Shown one piece after another: positions 44,717 through 53,314 of a stretch of DNA of 64,000 bases (position 1 is its first letter; every line of letters starts with the position of its first letter). Both the position numbers and the translations under genes were made by a program. The notes beneath the pieces were generated by a model. It saw only the letters and a list, made by a program, of their open reading frames with translations, was not told where the DNA came from and made no database searches. The stretch is from Pseudomonas sp. GD04091 (GTDB lineage Bacteria > Pseudomonadota > Gammaproteobacteria > Pseudomonadales > Pseudomonadaceae), in assembly GCF_029836165.1 (NCBI RefSeq), contig NZ_JAOEBG010000013.1, forward strand, positions 1 through 64,000. Reading direction: 5' to 3'.

Positions 44717-46252
44717 TCAATGCCCTGCCGAGGCCGGTGCGGCCTTGGCCGTGAACGGAGGCTTGGCCAGCCAGACCAGCAGGATCAACCCGGCGAACAC
44801 CCAGGTCAGCAAGGTGAAGTAGTCCACCGTCGACATCATGTACGCCTGGCTGTTGAGGATCTGCTCCAGCTTGGCGTAGCTCTGCTGGTTGGTACCGCCG
44901 AGCTGTTCGAGGGTCTGCCGGGTGGCCGGGTCGAAGGCGCTGATGTGCTCGCTCAGGTAAGCATGATGCTGGTCGGCGCGGCGGATCCAGATCCAGGTGG
45001 TCAGCGACGCGGCGAAACTGCCGCCCAGGGTGCGCAGGAACGTCGCCAGCCCCGAACCGTCGGCGATCTGGCTGGGCGGCAGGTCCGACAGCAGGATGCT
45101 CAACGTCGGCATGAAGAACAGCGCCACGCCAATGCCCATGAACAACTGCACCAGGGCGATGTGCAGGAAGTCCACCTCGTTGGTGAAGCCGACGCGCATG
45201 TAGCAGCTGGTGCCGATCGCCAGGAAGGCGATACCGGCCAGCAGGCGCAGGTCGAAGCGGTGTGCGTACTTGCCGACGAAGGGCGACATGAGCACCGGCA
45301 ACAGGCCGATCGGCGCCACCGCCAGGCCCGCCCAGGTCGCGGTGTAGCCCATCTGCGTCTGCAGCCACTGCGGCAGGATCAGGTTGATGCCGAAGAAGCC
45401 CGCGTAGCCGCCCACCAGCACCAGGGTGCCGATGCGGAAGTTGCGGTGCACGAACAAGCGCAGGTTGACCACCGGATGACGGTCGGTCAGCTCCCAGATG
45501 ATGAAGATCGCCAGGAACACCACCGAGATCAGCGTGCCGACCACGATGAACGACGACTCGAACCAGTCCAGGTCGTTGCCCTTGTCCAGCACCACCTGCA
45601 GCGCGCCGACACCGACGATCAGGGTCAGCAGGCCGATGTAGTCCATCGGCTGGCGGCTGGTGACCACCGGCCGGGCGCGCATCTGCTGGCGCACCACGGC
45701 AGCGGCGAACAGGCCGATCGGCACGTTGATGAAGAAGATCCACGGCCAGCTGTAGCTGTCGGTGATCCAGCCGCCGAGGATCGGCCCTGCGATGGGCGCC
45801 ACCACCGTGACCATCGCCAGCAGCGCCAGGGCCATCCCCCGTTTCGCCGGCGGGTACACGGCGATCAGCAGGGTCTGGGTCATCGGGTACAGCGGACCGG
45901 CCACCACGCCCTGGAGCACGCGGAACAGCACCAGCTCAGGCATCGACTGGGCGACACCGCACAGGAACGAGGCCAGCACGAACAGCAACGTGGCCCAGAT
46001 GAACAGCTTCACCTCGCCGAAGCGCCGGCTCAGCCAGCCGGTCAACGGCAGCGCGATGGCATTGCTCACCGCGAACGAGGTGATCACCCAGGTGCCCTGC
46101 TCCGAGCTCACCCCGAGGTTGCCGGAAATGGTCGGCAGCGCCACGTTGGCGATGGTGGTGTCGAGCACCTGCATGAAGGTCGCCAGCGACAGGCCGATGG
46201 TGGTCAGCAGCAGGCTCGGCGGGGTGAACTGCGCAGGGGCCTGCTGGCTCAT
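44717..46252 (-). CDS. emrB: EmrB-type MFS multidrug transporter (DHA2)
   Basis: A 511-residue, 14-helix drug:H+ antiporter of the inner membrane. Visible family motifs are motif D1 (LDTTIANVALPTISGNLGVS), motif A (LSRRFGEVKLF) and motif C in helix 5 (APIAGPILGGWI). Its start overlaps the stop of the adaptor gene (ATGA, 46252-46249). With the HlyD-family adaptor and an outer-membrane channel encoded elsewhere it should form a tripartite pump. The MarR repressor gene is the first gene of the operon. Confidence 0.92.
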   Translation of the reverse strand: MSQQAPAQFTPPSLLLTTIGLSLATFMQVLDTTIANVALPTISGNLGVSSEQGTWVITSFAVSNAIALPLTGWLSRRFGEVKLFIWATLLFVLASFLCGVAQSMPELVLFRVLQGVVAGPLYPMTQTLLIAVYPPAKRGMALALLAMVTVVAPIAGPILGGWITDSYSWPWIFFINVPIGLFAAAVVRQQMRARPVVTSRQPMDYIGLLTLIVGVGALQVVLDKGNDLDWFESSFIVVGTLISVVFLAIFIIWELTDRHPVVNLRLFVHRNFRIGTLVLVGGYAGFFGINLILPQWLQTQMGYTATWAGLAVAPIGLLPVLMSPFVGKYAHRFDLRLLAGIAFLAIGTSCYMRVGFTNEVDFLHIALVQLFMGIGVALFFMPTLSILLSDLPPSQIADGSGLATFLRTLGGSFAASLTTWIWIRRADQHHAYLSEHISAFDPATRQTLEQLGGTNQQSYAKLEQILNSQAYMMSTVDYFTLLTWVFAGLILLVWLAKPPFTAKAAPASAGH

Positions 46253-47442
46253 CGCTGGGCCGTCTTGCCGGTGGCGCTGTTGTCGTGGATCAGCCGGGCA
46301 ATCAGGTCGTCGGCTTCGACCAGCTGGCGGTCATACACCTGGGTGGTGTAGCTGGCTTGTTGCGGCGGTTGCTGGGCCAGGGCCGGACCGCTCTGGTCGT
46401 GCAGGTCGACTTCGGCGACGGTGGACAGGCCGATGCGCAGCGGGTGGTCCTTCAGCTGCTCGGGGTTGAGGTGGATCCGCACCGGCACGCGCTGGACGAT
46501 CTTGATCCAGTTGCCGGTGGCGTTCTGTGCCGGCAACAGGGCGAAGGCGCTGCCGGTGCCGGCGCCGAGGCTGTCGACGGTGCCGTTGTACTTCACTTCG
46601 CCGCCATACAGATCGGCGGTGATCTCCACCGGCTGGCCGATGCGCATGTCGCGCAGCTGGGTTTCCTTGAAGTTGGCGTCGATCCATACCTCGTCCAGCG
46701 GGATCACCGCCATGGTCGAAGTGCCCGGTTGCAGACGCTGGCCCAGCTGCACGGTGCGCTTGGCCACGTAGCCGGTGACGGGCGCCACCAGGGTCGTGCG
46801 GGCGTGATCGAGATAAGCCTGGCGCAACTCGGCGGCGGCGGCCATGACCTCGGGGTGGGACGAGACCACGGTGTCATCGACCAGCGCGGTGCTGGTGTTG
46901 AGCTGCTGGCGCGCGCTGTTGACGGCGGCCTGGGCCACGGTCAGGTCGTCGCGGGAGTGGGAGACTTCCTCGGCGGCGATGGCGCCGCTGTCGGCCAGCA
47001 CCTTGCGCCGGTTGTAGTCCTGCTGGGCCTTCTGCAGCTCGGCCTGGCGGGTCTGCAGCTGCGCCTTGAGCGAATCGACGTTGCTGTACAGTCCGCGCAC
47101 CTGGCGCACGGTGCGCGCCAGCTTGGCCTCGGCCGCCTGCAGGGCGACCTCGCTGTCGGCCGGATCGAACTGCAGCAGCACCTGCCCCGCATGTACCAGG
47201 TCGCCATCGTCGGCGCCGATGCTGGTCACGGTACCGGTCACCAATGGGGTGATCGCCACCACGTTGCCGTTCACATAGGCGTCGTCGGTGCTTTCGTGCC
47301 AGCGTCCGACCAGGCTGTACCAGGCCCAGGCGCCGGCCCCCGCGAGCAGCAGGATCAGCAACAGGGCGAGCAGCCAGACCTTGCGCTTGCGCGTGTTGTC
47401 CGGCGCGGGTGCTGGGGTGGAGGTGTCAGCGGGAGTGGCCAT
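46249..47442 (-). CDS. emrA: EmrA-type HlyD-family periplasmic adaptor
   Basis: A 397-residue membrane-fusion protein. One N-terminal membrane helix (VWLLALLLILLLAGAGAWAW) is followed by DAYVNGNVVAITPLVTGTV (biotinyl-lipoyl half), a long coiled-coil hairpin (residues 95-210), the second half RTTLVAPVTGYVAKRTVQLGQ, and a beta-barrel. It lies 30 bases after the marR gene and overlaps emrB by four bases. Confidence 0.92.
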   Translation of the reverse strand: MATPADTSTPAPAPDNTRKRKVWLLALLLILLLAGAGAWAWYSLVGRWHESTDDAYVNGNVVAITPLVTGTVTSIGADDGDLVHAGQVLLQFDPADSEVALQAAEAKLARTVRQVRGLYSNVDSLKAQLQTRQAELQKAQQDYNRRKVLADSGAIAAEEVSHSRDDLTVAQAAVNSARQQLNTSTALVDDTVVSSHPEVMAAAAELRQAYLDHARTTLVAPVTGYVAKRTVQLGQRLQPGTSTMAVIPLDEVWIDANFKETQLRDMRIGQPVEITADLYGGEVKYNGTVDSLGAGTGSAFALLPAQNATGNWIKIVQRVPVRIHLNPEQLKDHPLRIGLSTVAEVDLHDQSGPALAQQPPQQASYTTQVYDRQLVEADDLIARLIHDNSATGKTAQR

Positions 47443-47472
47443 GACAATACCTTGGAGAATACGTGACAGGGA

Positions 47473-47946
47473 TCAACGATCGCCGAAGCGGCGGATCGTC
47501 ATAGGGTCGCCAGCGCTGAGCAGGACTTTGGCGAGCAAGTTTTCGAGCACCTTGAGCTCTTCAGGCTGCAGCACCCCGACCAACTCGTTCATCGCCGCCG
47601 CGCCCACCTCGGGCAACCGGTCGGCCAGGCGCTGGCCGTCGGCGGTAAGGGCCAGGCGCACCTGGCGGCGGTCATCGGGGCAGCGGTTGCGCAGGATCAG
47701 CCCCTTCTGCTCGAGGCGGTCGAGCATGCGCGTCATCGAACCGCTGTCCAGGCCGAGGTAGCGGCACAGCTCGGCCGGCGTGTCGACCTGGTACTGGGTG
47801 ACGATGATCAGCACCTTGAACTGGGCGGCGGTGACGCCATCGGCCTCCAGGTGCCAGTCGAGGATGCGGTCCTTCAGCAACGCGGCGCGACCGAGCAGCA
47901 TGCCGATGGTGCAGGTCTGAAAATTTTCCGGCGTGAAATGGGACAT
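47473..47946 (-). CDS. emrR: MarR-family repressor of the emrAB operon
   Basis: A 157-residue winged-helix regulator, first gene of the operon marR-emrA-emrB. The recognition helix region is DTPAELCRYLGLDSGSMTRMLDRLEQKGLI and the wing is RCPDDRRQVRLALT. The perfect palindrome ACTGCCTAGGCAGT, 35-48 bases upstream of its start, is probably its operator. By analogy it is released by phenolic or hydrophobic drugs, which would induce the pump. The name follows the E. coli operon; orthology was not tested. Confidence 0.87.
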   Translation of the reverse strand: MSHFTPENFQTCTIGMLLGRAALLKDRILDWHLEADGVTAAQFKVLIIVTQYQVDTPAELCRYLGLDSGSMTRMLDRLEQKGLILRNRCPDDRRQVRLALTADGQRLADRLPEVGAAAMNELVGVLQPEELKVLENLLAKVLLSAGDPMTIRRFGDR

Positions 47947-47980
47947 TCGGGAGCTGCTCGAGCAATTGTGTGCAAATATT

Positions 47981-47994
47981 ACTGCCTAGGCAGT
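47981..47994. promoter_or_regulatory. Palindromic operator of marR-emrA-emrB
   Basis: ACTGCCTAGGCAGT is a perfect 14-bp palindrome, extended by ATT on one side and GAAT on the other. It lies 35-48 bases before the MarR gene start and matches the symmetric sites typical of MarR-family repressors. Confidence 0.7.
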
Positions 47995-48121
47995 GAATGT
48001 CCAAGCGCTGATTAGCGGGCTAACTAAAATTTCATCCTTCTGCAAGAAGATCTGGCTACCGGCGACCCACGGCAGCAGAATCGATCCGTCACCGCCGACG
48101 CCCCTTTCCAAGGCCCCGATC

Positions 48122-48496
48122 ATGCTCTACCGCCTGGCAGCCGATTCTCTGGTCCTTTTGCACCTGTCCTTCATCCTGCTGGTGCTGTTTGGTGGCCTGC
48201 TGGTGCTCAAATGGCGCCGCGCGCTGTTCATCCACCTGCCCGCCCTGGCCTGGGGGCTGGCCGTGGAAGGACTGCACCTGGAGTGCCCGCTGACCGACTG
48301 GGAAAACCGGATGCGCAGCGCCGCCGGCCAGGCCGGCTACCACGGCGGTTTCGTCGAGCACTACATCTGGCCGCTGATCTACCCCGCCGGGCTGACGGCG
48401 CAGATCCAGCTGTGGCTCGCCGCCGTCGTGCTGCTGCTCAACCTCGGCGTCTACGGCTATGTGCTCTGGCGCCTAGCGCGTCGCCACCACGAATAA
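48122..48496 (+). CDS. DUF2784 small membrane protein
   Basis: A 124-residue inner-membrane protein with about four hydrophobic segments (LVLLHLSFILLVLFGGLLVL first). The DUF2784 signature CPLTDWENRMR and FVEHYIWPLIYP are visible. The function is unknown. The start MLYRLAAD at 48122 is the usual one. The last 24 bases overlap the end of the convergent methyltransferase gene. Confidence 0.87.
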   Translation: MLYRLAADSLVLLHLSFILLVLFGGLLVLKWRRALFIHLPALAWGLAVEGLHLECPLTDWENRMRSAAGQAGYHGGFVEHYIWPLIYPAGLTAQIQLWLAAVVLLLNLGVYGYVLWRLARRHHE

Positions 48497-49249
48497 GCGC
48501 GGGAATGGCAGCAGCACCTTGCCATCGGTGGCCGGCGGATAATCGTGCTGCATGGCCTGCAGGTACAGCTGCAGGAAATCAGCCTGCTCCTGCATGTCCA
48601 GGCGCGCCAGATAAGGGCGCAATGCCGAGCCCTTGAACCACTCCACCACGGCTTCGGCCCCGCCTGGCAGCGGGTGATGGTAGGTGGTGCGCCACACGTC
48701 CACCCGGGCGCACAGCGGGCTGAGCAGGTCGTAGTAGAAGGCCGCGTTGTGCCGGGGCGGCAGGCTGAAATCGGCGAACTTAGCCGCCCATGGACCACGG
48801 CTGGCGATCTCGCGCAGTTGCCGGTGGGCCGGTTCGTCGAGGTTGTCCGGGGTCTGCACGGCCAGGCTCGCGCCTTCGCTCAGTTGCCGTACCAGGTGCG
48901 GGTAGAGACTGCCGTGGTCCGGCACCCATTGCAGCGAGGCATTGGCGAGGATCAGGTCCTGGGGCTCCTGAGCGGTCCAGCCGGCGATATCGCCGATCTC
49001 GCAGCGCACCCGGGGAATGCTCAGGCGCGGACGCTGGCGAGCCTTGTCGACCATGTCAGGGTCGCTGTCCAGGGCCGTGACCTGGGCATCGGGATGGCGC
49101 TGCAACAGCACTTCGGTGGAGTTGCCCGGGCCACAGCCCAGGTCGGTGGCGTGCCGCACGGGCCGCGGCGGCACGGCGGCAAGCAGGTCGCGCACGGCGC
49201 GGGTGCGTTCGTCTTCGAAGAGTGAATACTGGGTGGCGGACCAGGCCAT
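48473..49249 (-). CDS. tam: Trans-aconitate 2-methyltransferase-like SAM enzyme
   Basis: A 258-residue class I methyltransferase. The SAM-binding motif is ATDLGCGPGNSTEVLL at about 34-49, with ALDSDPDMV as the acidic loop. Tam-specific segments are LILANASLQWVPDHG, LAVQTPDNLDEPAH, YYDLLSPLCARVDVWRTTYHH and ALRPYLARLDM. It would methylate trans-aconitate, a by-product of the citric acid cycle that inhibits aconitase. The start ATG 49249 gives the family N-terminus MAWSATQYSLFEDERTR. Confidence 0.88.
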   Translation of the reverse strand: MAWSATQYSLFEDERTRAVRDLLAAVPPRPVRHATDLGCGPGNSTEVLLQRHPDAQVTALDSDPDMVDKARQRPRLSIPRVRCEIGDIAGWTAQEPQDLILANASLQWVPDHGSLYPHLVRQLSEGASLAVQTPDNLDEPAHRQLREIASRGPWAAKFADFSLPPRHNAAFYYDLLSPLCARVDVWRTTYHHPLPGGAEAVVEWFKGSALRPYLARLDMQEQADFLQLYLQAMQHDYPPATDGKVLLPFPRLFVVATR

Positions 49250-49368
49250 GGGGCAGACTCCTTGTAGGACAGGTGCGCCCAGCATAAGCCAAGTGGTGTC
49301 CTCGCTGCCTGACGTTGTTGGGCATCCAGGCGCTATGCTGCAGGTCGGCCCAGATAAGGACGACCACC

Positions 49369-49821
49369 ATGAAGACAACCCTCGCCCTGATACTGCTCGC
49401 CCTGATCGCCGCCTCCGCTCTGCTCGGCTTCCCGTGGATGAACCAGCGCTTCGAACTGGCCGACCTGCGGACCAGTGCCCAACAGGAGCTGTCCCGCCCG
49501 CTGAACGATGGCAGCCTGCTGGTGTTGCAGGCCAGCACGGCGGTGGACGTGGAATACGACGCGCAGCAACGCCGGGTGACCCTGCTCGAAGGCGGCCTTT
49601 GGGTCGAAGTGGCGAAGGACGACCCCCGCCCTTTCCTGCTGGTTACCGAGCACGGCACCCTGGCCACCCATGACGCGCGCCTGTCGCTGGTGCGGCTCGC
49701 CGGACAGACCCAGGCTCGTCTGCTGTCCGGCAACGCCGAACTCGACAGCGCCGGGCAGCGCGTGCACGTGCAGGGTGGGCAGGCGATTCGCTTCGGGGCT
49801 GGTGGGCCTCTGGGCCCATGA
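49369..49821 (+). CDS. Lone FecR-domain protein, membrane-anchored
   Basis: A 150-residue protein with an N-terminal signal or anchor helix (TLALILLALIAASALLGF). It is followed by a FecR-like core: RPLNDGSLLVLQASTAVDVEY, RRVTLLEGGLWVEVAKD, RPFLLVTEHGTLATHDARLSL. It lacks the N-terminal anti-sigma domain of FecR and has no ECF sigma factor or TonB receptor gene beside it. It may be a relic of a cell-surface signalling gene or a small regulator. GACGACCACC precedes ATG 49369. Confidence 0.72.
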   Translation: MKTTLALILLALIAASALLGFPWMNQRFELADLRTSAQQELSRPLNDGSLLVLQASTAVDVEYDAQQRRVTLLEGGLWVEVAKDDPRPFLLVTEHGTLATHDARLSLVRLAGQTQARLLSGNAELDSAGQRVHVQGGQAIRFGAGGPLGP

Positions 49822-49859
49822 GCCGGTCTTGCCTGGGGCCCGACTCGAATCGCGGTGTC

Positions 49860-49889
49860 CGCTTCGCGGGTGAACCCGCTCCCACAAGG
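49860..49889. repeat. REP element (putida type)
   Basis: CGCTTCGCGGGTGAACCCGCTCCCACAAGG is the common P. putida REP pattern (an imperfect palindrome CGCGGGT-GAACCCGC followed by TCCCACA), single copy, between the FecR-like gene and the permease terminator. Quoted in two parts: hairpin 49865-49880 and tail 49881-49889. Confidence 0.75.
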
Positions 49890-49913
49890 ACCGTATTGCG
49901 CTTGTGAGGGCAA

Positions 49914-49947
49914 CGAAAACGGCCGGGACCCCGCAAGGCCCCGGCCG
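49914..49947 (-). terminator. Intrinsic terminator of the amino-acid permease gene
   Basis: An 8-bp stem CGGCCGGG (49920-49927) / CCCGGCCG (49940-49947). On the minus strand it is followed by TTTTCGTTG, so it terminates the permease transcript 22 bases after the stop. Confidence 0.8.
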
Positions 49948-49968
49948 CTTCATGCAGCGCTATCGCGT

Positions 49969-51378
49969 TCAGTGACGCTTGGCGGTACGCAGTTGATGCA
50001 CCACGCCCATCGCCACCACGATGGCCGCGGCGATGCCGGTGGAGATCACCAGGATCTGGTAGTCAGGCATGAACGCCATGGTCACCAGCGCCGCCACGAT
50101 GAACACGATCACCAGGTAGGTCAGCCAGGGGAACAGCCACATCTTCAGGCGCACTTCCCTGCCCTCGGCGATCAGCTTGCGGCGCATGCGCAGCTGCGAG
50201 AAGGCGATCACCAGGTAAACCAGCAGGGCGATCATGCCGGTGGTGTTCATCAGGGTTTCCAGCACGTCCTTCGGTCGCAGGGTCTCGCTGAAGTTGATCA
50301 GCGCGCAGAACACCGCCACCAGGCACGAGCCGACGATGGCATTCACCGGCACGCCGGTGCCAGTGCGGGTGAACTTGAACAGACGTGGCGCGTCGCCACG
50401 CTGGGCCAGCGAGAACAACATGCGCGAGGCGGTGTAGTGGCCGGAGATCAGGCAACTGCTCACCGAGGTCAGCACCACGAAGTTCATCAGCAGCTCGGCG
50501 TATGGCACGCCCAGCAGCTCCAAGGTGCGACGGTAGGCGCCATAGCCGGATACGCCCAGCTGTGGGTCGTTCCACGGCACCAGGCAGACGATCAGGAAGA
50601 TCGAGCCGACGTAGAACAGGCACACCCGCCAGACCACCGAGTTGGTCGCCTTGACGATCTGGGTGGCCGGATCCTTCGCCTCGGAGGCGGCGATGGTGAC
50701 GATCTCGGCGCCGAGGAAGGCAAACATCACCCCCAGCAGCGCTCCGATCACCGTGGTGATGCCGTTGGGCATGAAGCCCTCGGAGGTCAGGTGGCTGATG
50801 CCACGCACTTCACCGAACTGCCAGATGTTCATCACCGCGGCGGTGCATACCACCAGGAAGCAGACGATCGCCACCACCTTGATCAACGCGAACCAGAACT
50901 CGAACTCGCCATAGTGCTTGACGTTGAAGAAGTTGACGGTGATCAGCAGCAGGGTCGTGGCCAGCACGAACACGTTGACGCTCACGTCGGGGAAGAAGCC
51001 GTGCAGGATCTTGCCCGCCACATAGGCCTCCCAGGCCATGAGGATCACCCAGTACCACCAGTACAGCCAGCCGATGGTGAAACCGGCCCAACGGCCGATG
51101 GCGCGATCGGCGTAGGTGGAGAACGAGCCGGTGTCCGGCGAGGACGTCGCCATCTCGCCGAGCATGCGCATGATCAGCACCACCAGGATGCCGCCGGCCA
51201 GGTACGCCAGGACGGCGGCCGGGCCGGCGCTGTGGATGACACTGCCGGATCCGACGAACAGCGCGCCGCCGATGACCCCGGCGATGGACATCATCGTCAG
51301 GTGGCGCGACTTGAGCGAGGCACTGAGCTTGCTCTCGTGCCCGTCCTTCGCGGTGGTGGATGTGGATGTTGCGTCCAT
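49969..51378 (-). CDS. Amino-acid permease of the GABA permease type
   Basis: A 469-residue, 12-helix APC-family transporter. The first helix motif is MMSIAGVIGGALFVGSGSVI. GEMATSSPDTGSFSTYADRAIGRWAGF, split over two regions, and the amphipathic FLGAEIVTIAASEAKDP are typical of the AAT subfamily with GabP. The likely substrate is 4-aminobutyrate or a related omega-amino acid, inferred from family only. It is divergent from a MocR-type regulator gene, a frequent pairing for GABA and amino-acid uptake genes, so that protein may control it. Confidence 0.87.
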   Translation of the reverse strand: MDATSTSTTAKDGHESKLSASLKSRHLTMMSIAGVIGGALFVGSGSVIHSAGPAAVLAYLAGGILVVLIMRMLGEMATSSPDTGSFSTYADRAIGRWAGFTIGWLYWWYWVILMAWEAYVAGKILHGFFPDVSVNVFVLATTLLLITVNFFNVKHYGEFEFWFALIKVVAIVCFLVVCTAAVMNIWQFGEVRGISHLTSEGFMPNGITTVIGALLGVMFAFLGAEIVTIAASEAKDPATQIVKATNSVVWRVCLFYVGSIFLIVCLVPWNDPQLGVSGYGAYRRTLELLGVPYAELLMNFVVLTSVSSCLISGHYTASRMLFSLAQRGDAPRLFKFTRTGTGVPVNAIVGSCLVAVFCALINFSETLRPKDVLETLMNTTGMIALLVYLVIAFSQLRMRRKLIAEGREVRLKMWLFPWLTYLVIVFIVAALVTMAFMPDYQILVISTGIAAAIVVAMGVVHQLRTAKRH

Positions 51379-51816
51379 CAGTTATGTACCCCGTGCTTCT
51401 TTTTATCCAAGGAAAAACTGTGAAACCCCGATGGTTATCGGTCTCACCTGTACATCAGCGCTAATGCGGGCAGGGAGGTGCGCCGGAGCGCACGCAGGCC
51501 ATCCGTGGCGGCCTGCTTACGCGGCCAGAGGCGACCCTCTGGACGAACTGAACCATGCGGGGGACGGACGATGGGTGTCCGACCACGCGAAAAGAAGGTG
51601 CGAGGCGGACCTCGACGGTAAAGCAGCGATGTTGTGATTATTCATGACGCTGGTACGTGCTGTGTTGGCTATATCTGACACGTAATGTAAAAATGTCGAA
51701 CACTTTGAGCCATGCACAGTGGCATGAAATCCGCACTGCACTGTACAGGCCGCCGATGCAGTACACCCGCGATACCCCGCAGGCGCCTGGCTCCCCGCAC
51801 ACCTGAAGGCACCCGA
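51379..51816. promoter_or_regulatory. Divergent control region between permease and MocR genes
   Basis: No gene is supported in these 438 bases. A promoter toward the MocR gene is TTGGCT (51665-51670) and TAAAAA (51688-51693), 17 bases apart. Related direct repeats GCACTGTACA (51738-51747) and ATGCAGTACA (51756-51765) lie downstream of it and could be MocR sites. A small hairpin CCGAT-GGTT-ATCGG (51428-51441) lies in the permease leader. All assignments are tentative. Confidence 0.4.
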
Positions 51817-53241
51817 ATGCTCCAGCTACATCCGGACTCCTCCACCCCGCTGGTCAACCAGATCATCGACGGGCTGCGCGCATTGATCGACAACCAGACG
51901 CTCAAGCCCGGGGCGAAGGTTCCCTCGATCCGGGCCTTTGCCGCCACCTATTCGGTGAGTACCTTCACCGTGGTCGAGGCCTATGACCGGCTGGTGGCCC
52001 AGGGACTGCTGGTAAGCAAGGGCAATGCGGGGTTCTTCGTCAATCGTGCGGCGAACGAGTTGCTGGAGGCGAACAACGTCGAAACCGACAGCCACCGGCC
52101 GACCTTCAATTCCGAGTGGTACCTGCAGCAGATCTTCGAGATCCGCCAGCTGCCGTTCAAACCCGGCTGCGGCTGGCTGCCCAACGACTGGATGTATGAA
52201 GAAGGGCTACGTCGCGGCCTGCGCCAGGTGGCCGGCAGCCCGCTGGAGCTGTCCGGCTACGGTGATCCCCTGGGGCTTGCGGAACTGCGCACACTGACCG
52301 CGCAGAACCTGCAGCAGGAACTGTCGATCGTCGCCAACCCGGCGCAACTGATGCTCACCCACGGCGCCAGCCAGGCCCTCGACCTGGCCGTGCGTACCCT
52401 GGTGCGTCCCGGCGACGTGGTGCTGGTGGACGATCCGGGCTACCCCAACCTGATGAGCATCCTGCGCACCCAGGGCGCCACCCTGGTGGGCGTGCCACGT
52501 ACCCCGGCCGGCTACGACCTCGACCAGCTCGAACGCCTGCTGGCGCATCACCGCCCCACCGCGTTCTTCACCCAGCCGCACCTGCACAGCCCGACCTGCT
52601 CGCGCACGCCGCTGGCGCAGCTGCATCGCTTGCTGCAGTTGGCCAGCCAGCACGGCTTCCGTCTGGTGGAGAACAACCTCTACGCCGACATGATCGCCGA
52701 CCCGCTACCGTGCCTGGCCAGCCTCGACCACTTGCAGCAGGTGGTGTACGTGGGCAGCTATTCGAAGAGCATCTCGCCCAACGTGCGGGTCGGCTACCTG
52801 CTGGCCAACCCCGCACTCACCCAGCAGCTGCTGCACCTGAAGATGCGCTCGGGCCTGACCACCTCGCAGGTGATGGAGCGGGTGGTGTACGCCGCGATCA
52901 TCGACGGCCGCTGGCGCAAGCACCTCAAGCGCCTGCGCCAGCGCCTGGCCGAGGCGCACCAGGAAGTCGGCCGGCACCTGCACCGGCTGGGCTTCGAACT
53001 GTTCATCGAATCGGACGAGGGGATGTACATCTGGACCCGCCATCCGGCTATTCCGGACAGCGCGGCGCTGCTCGACGACGCGCTGGAGCAAGGGATCATG
53101 CTCGGGCCCGGGCAACTGTTCATGGTCGATGCCCAGGCCACCGGGTGGATGCGCTTCAACGTGGCGTTCAGCACCGATCCGGCGATGTGGGAGTTGCTGG
53201 AGAAAGTGCTGGTCAAGCATGTGCGTCGGGGTGGGGTGTGA
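51817..53241 (+). CDS. MocR-type GntR regulator with aminotransferase domain (second)
   Basis: A 474-residue fusion of a GntR winged helix (LRALIDNQTLKPGAKVPSIRAFAATYSVSTFTV, residues 19-51) with an aminotransferase fold. The Schiff-base Lys is in YVGSYSKSISPNVRVGYL. In the PLP site the usual EDDxY appears as ENNLYADM, and the usual QPxxQNPTG as QPHLHSPTCS. This differs from the other MocR protein of the window. It may therefore be a ligand sensor with little catalysis. ATG 51817 follows GAAGGCACCCGA. It is divergent from the GABA-type permease gene. Confidence 0.87.
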   Translation: MLQLHPDSSTPLVNQIIDGLRALIDNQTLKPGAKVPSIRAFAATYSVSTFTVVEAYDRLVAQGLLVSKGNAGFFVNRAANELLEANNVETDSHRPTFNSEWYLQQIFEIRQLPFKPGCGWLPNDWMYEEGLRRGLRQVAGSPLELSGYGDPLGLAELRTLTAQNLQQELSIVANPAQLMLTHGASQALDLAVRTLVRPGDVVLVDDPGYPNLMSILRTQGATLVGVPRTPAGYDLDQLERLLAHHRPTAFFTQPHLHSPTCSRTPLAQLHRLLQLASQHGFRLVENNLYADMIADPLPCLASLDHLQQVVYVGSYSKSISPNVRVGYLLANPALTQQLLHLKMRSGLTTSQVMERVVYAAIIDGRWRKHLKRLRQRLAEAHQEVGRHLHRLGFELFIESDEGMYIWTRHPAIPDSAALLDDALEQGIMLGPGQLFMVDAQATGWMRFNVAFSTDPAMWELLEKVLVKHVRRGGV

Positions 53242-53285
53242 CACGCAATCGCGGGGCACCCCCACTCACCCAGGTAAGTTGCAAC

Positions 53286-53311
53286 CGTGGGAGCGGGCTT
53301 GCCCCGCAACG
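53286..53311. repeat. REP element
   Basis: CGTGGGAGCGGGCTTGCCCCGC is the same REP family in opposite orientation (GCGGGGCAAGCCCGCTCCCAC on the minus strand). It lies between the convergent MocR and amidohydrolase genes. Confidence 0.7.
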
Positions 53312-53314
53312 AGC

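Noticed and set aside
44720..46351. Plus-strand open frame opposite emrB
   Set aside because: Composition is His/Gln/Asp/Arg-rich and it spans the emrA/emrB junction; no support.
49855..51423. Long plus-strand open frame opposite the amino-acid permease
   Set aside because: It is rich in His, Asp, Gln and Arg without any fold, a mirror of membrane-helix codons; the minus-strand permease is certain.
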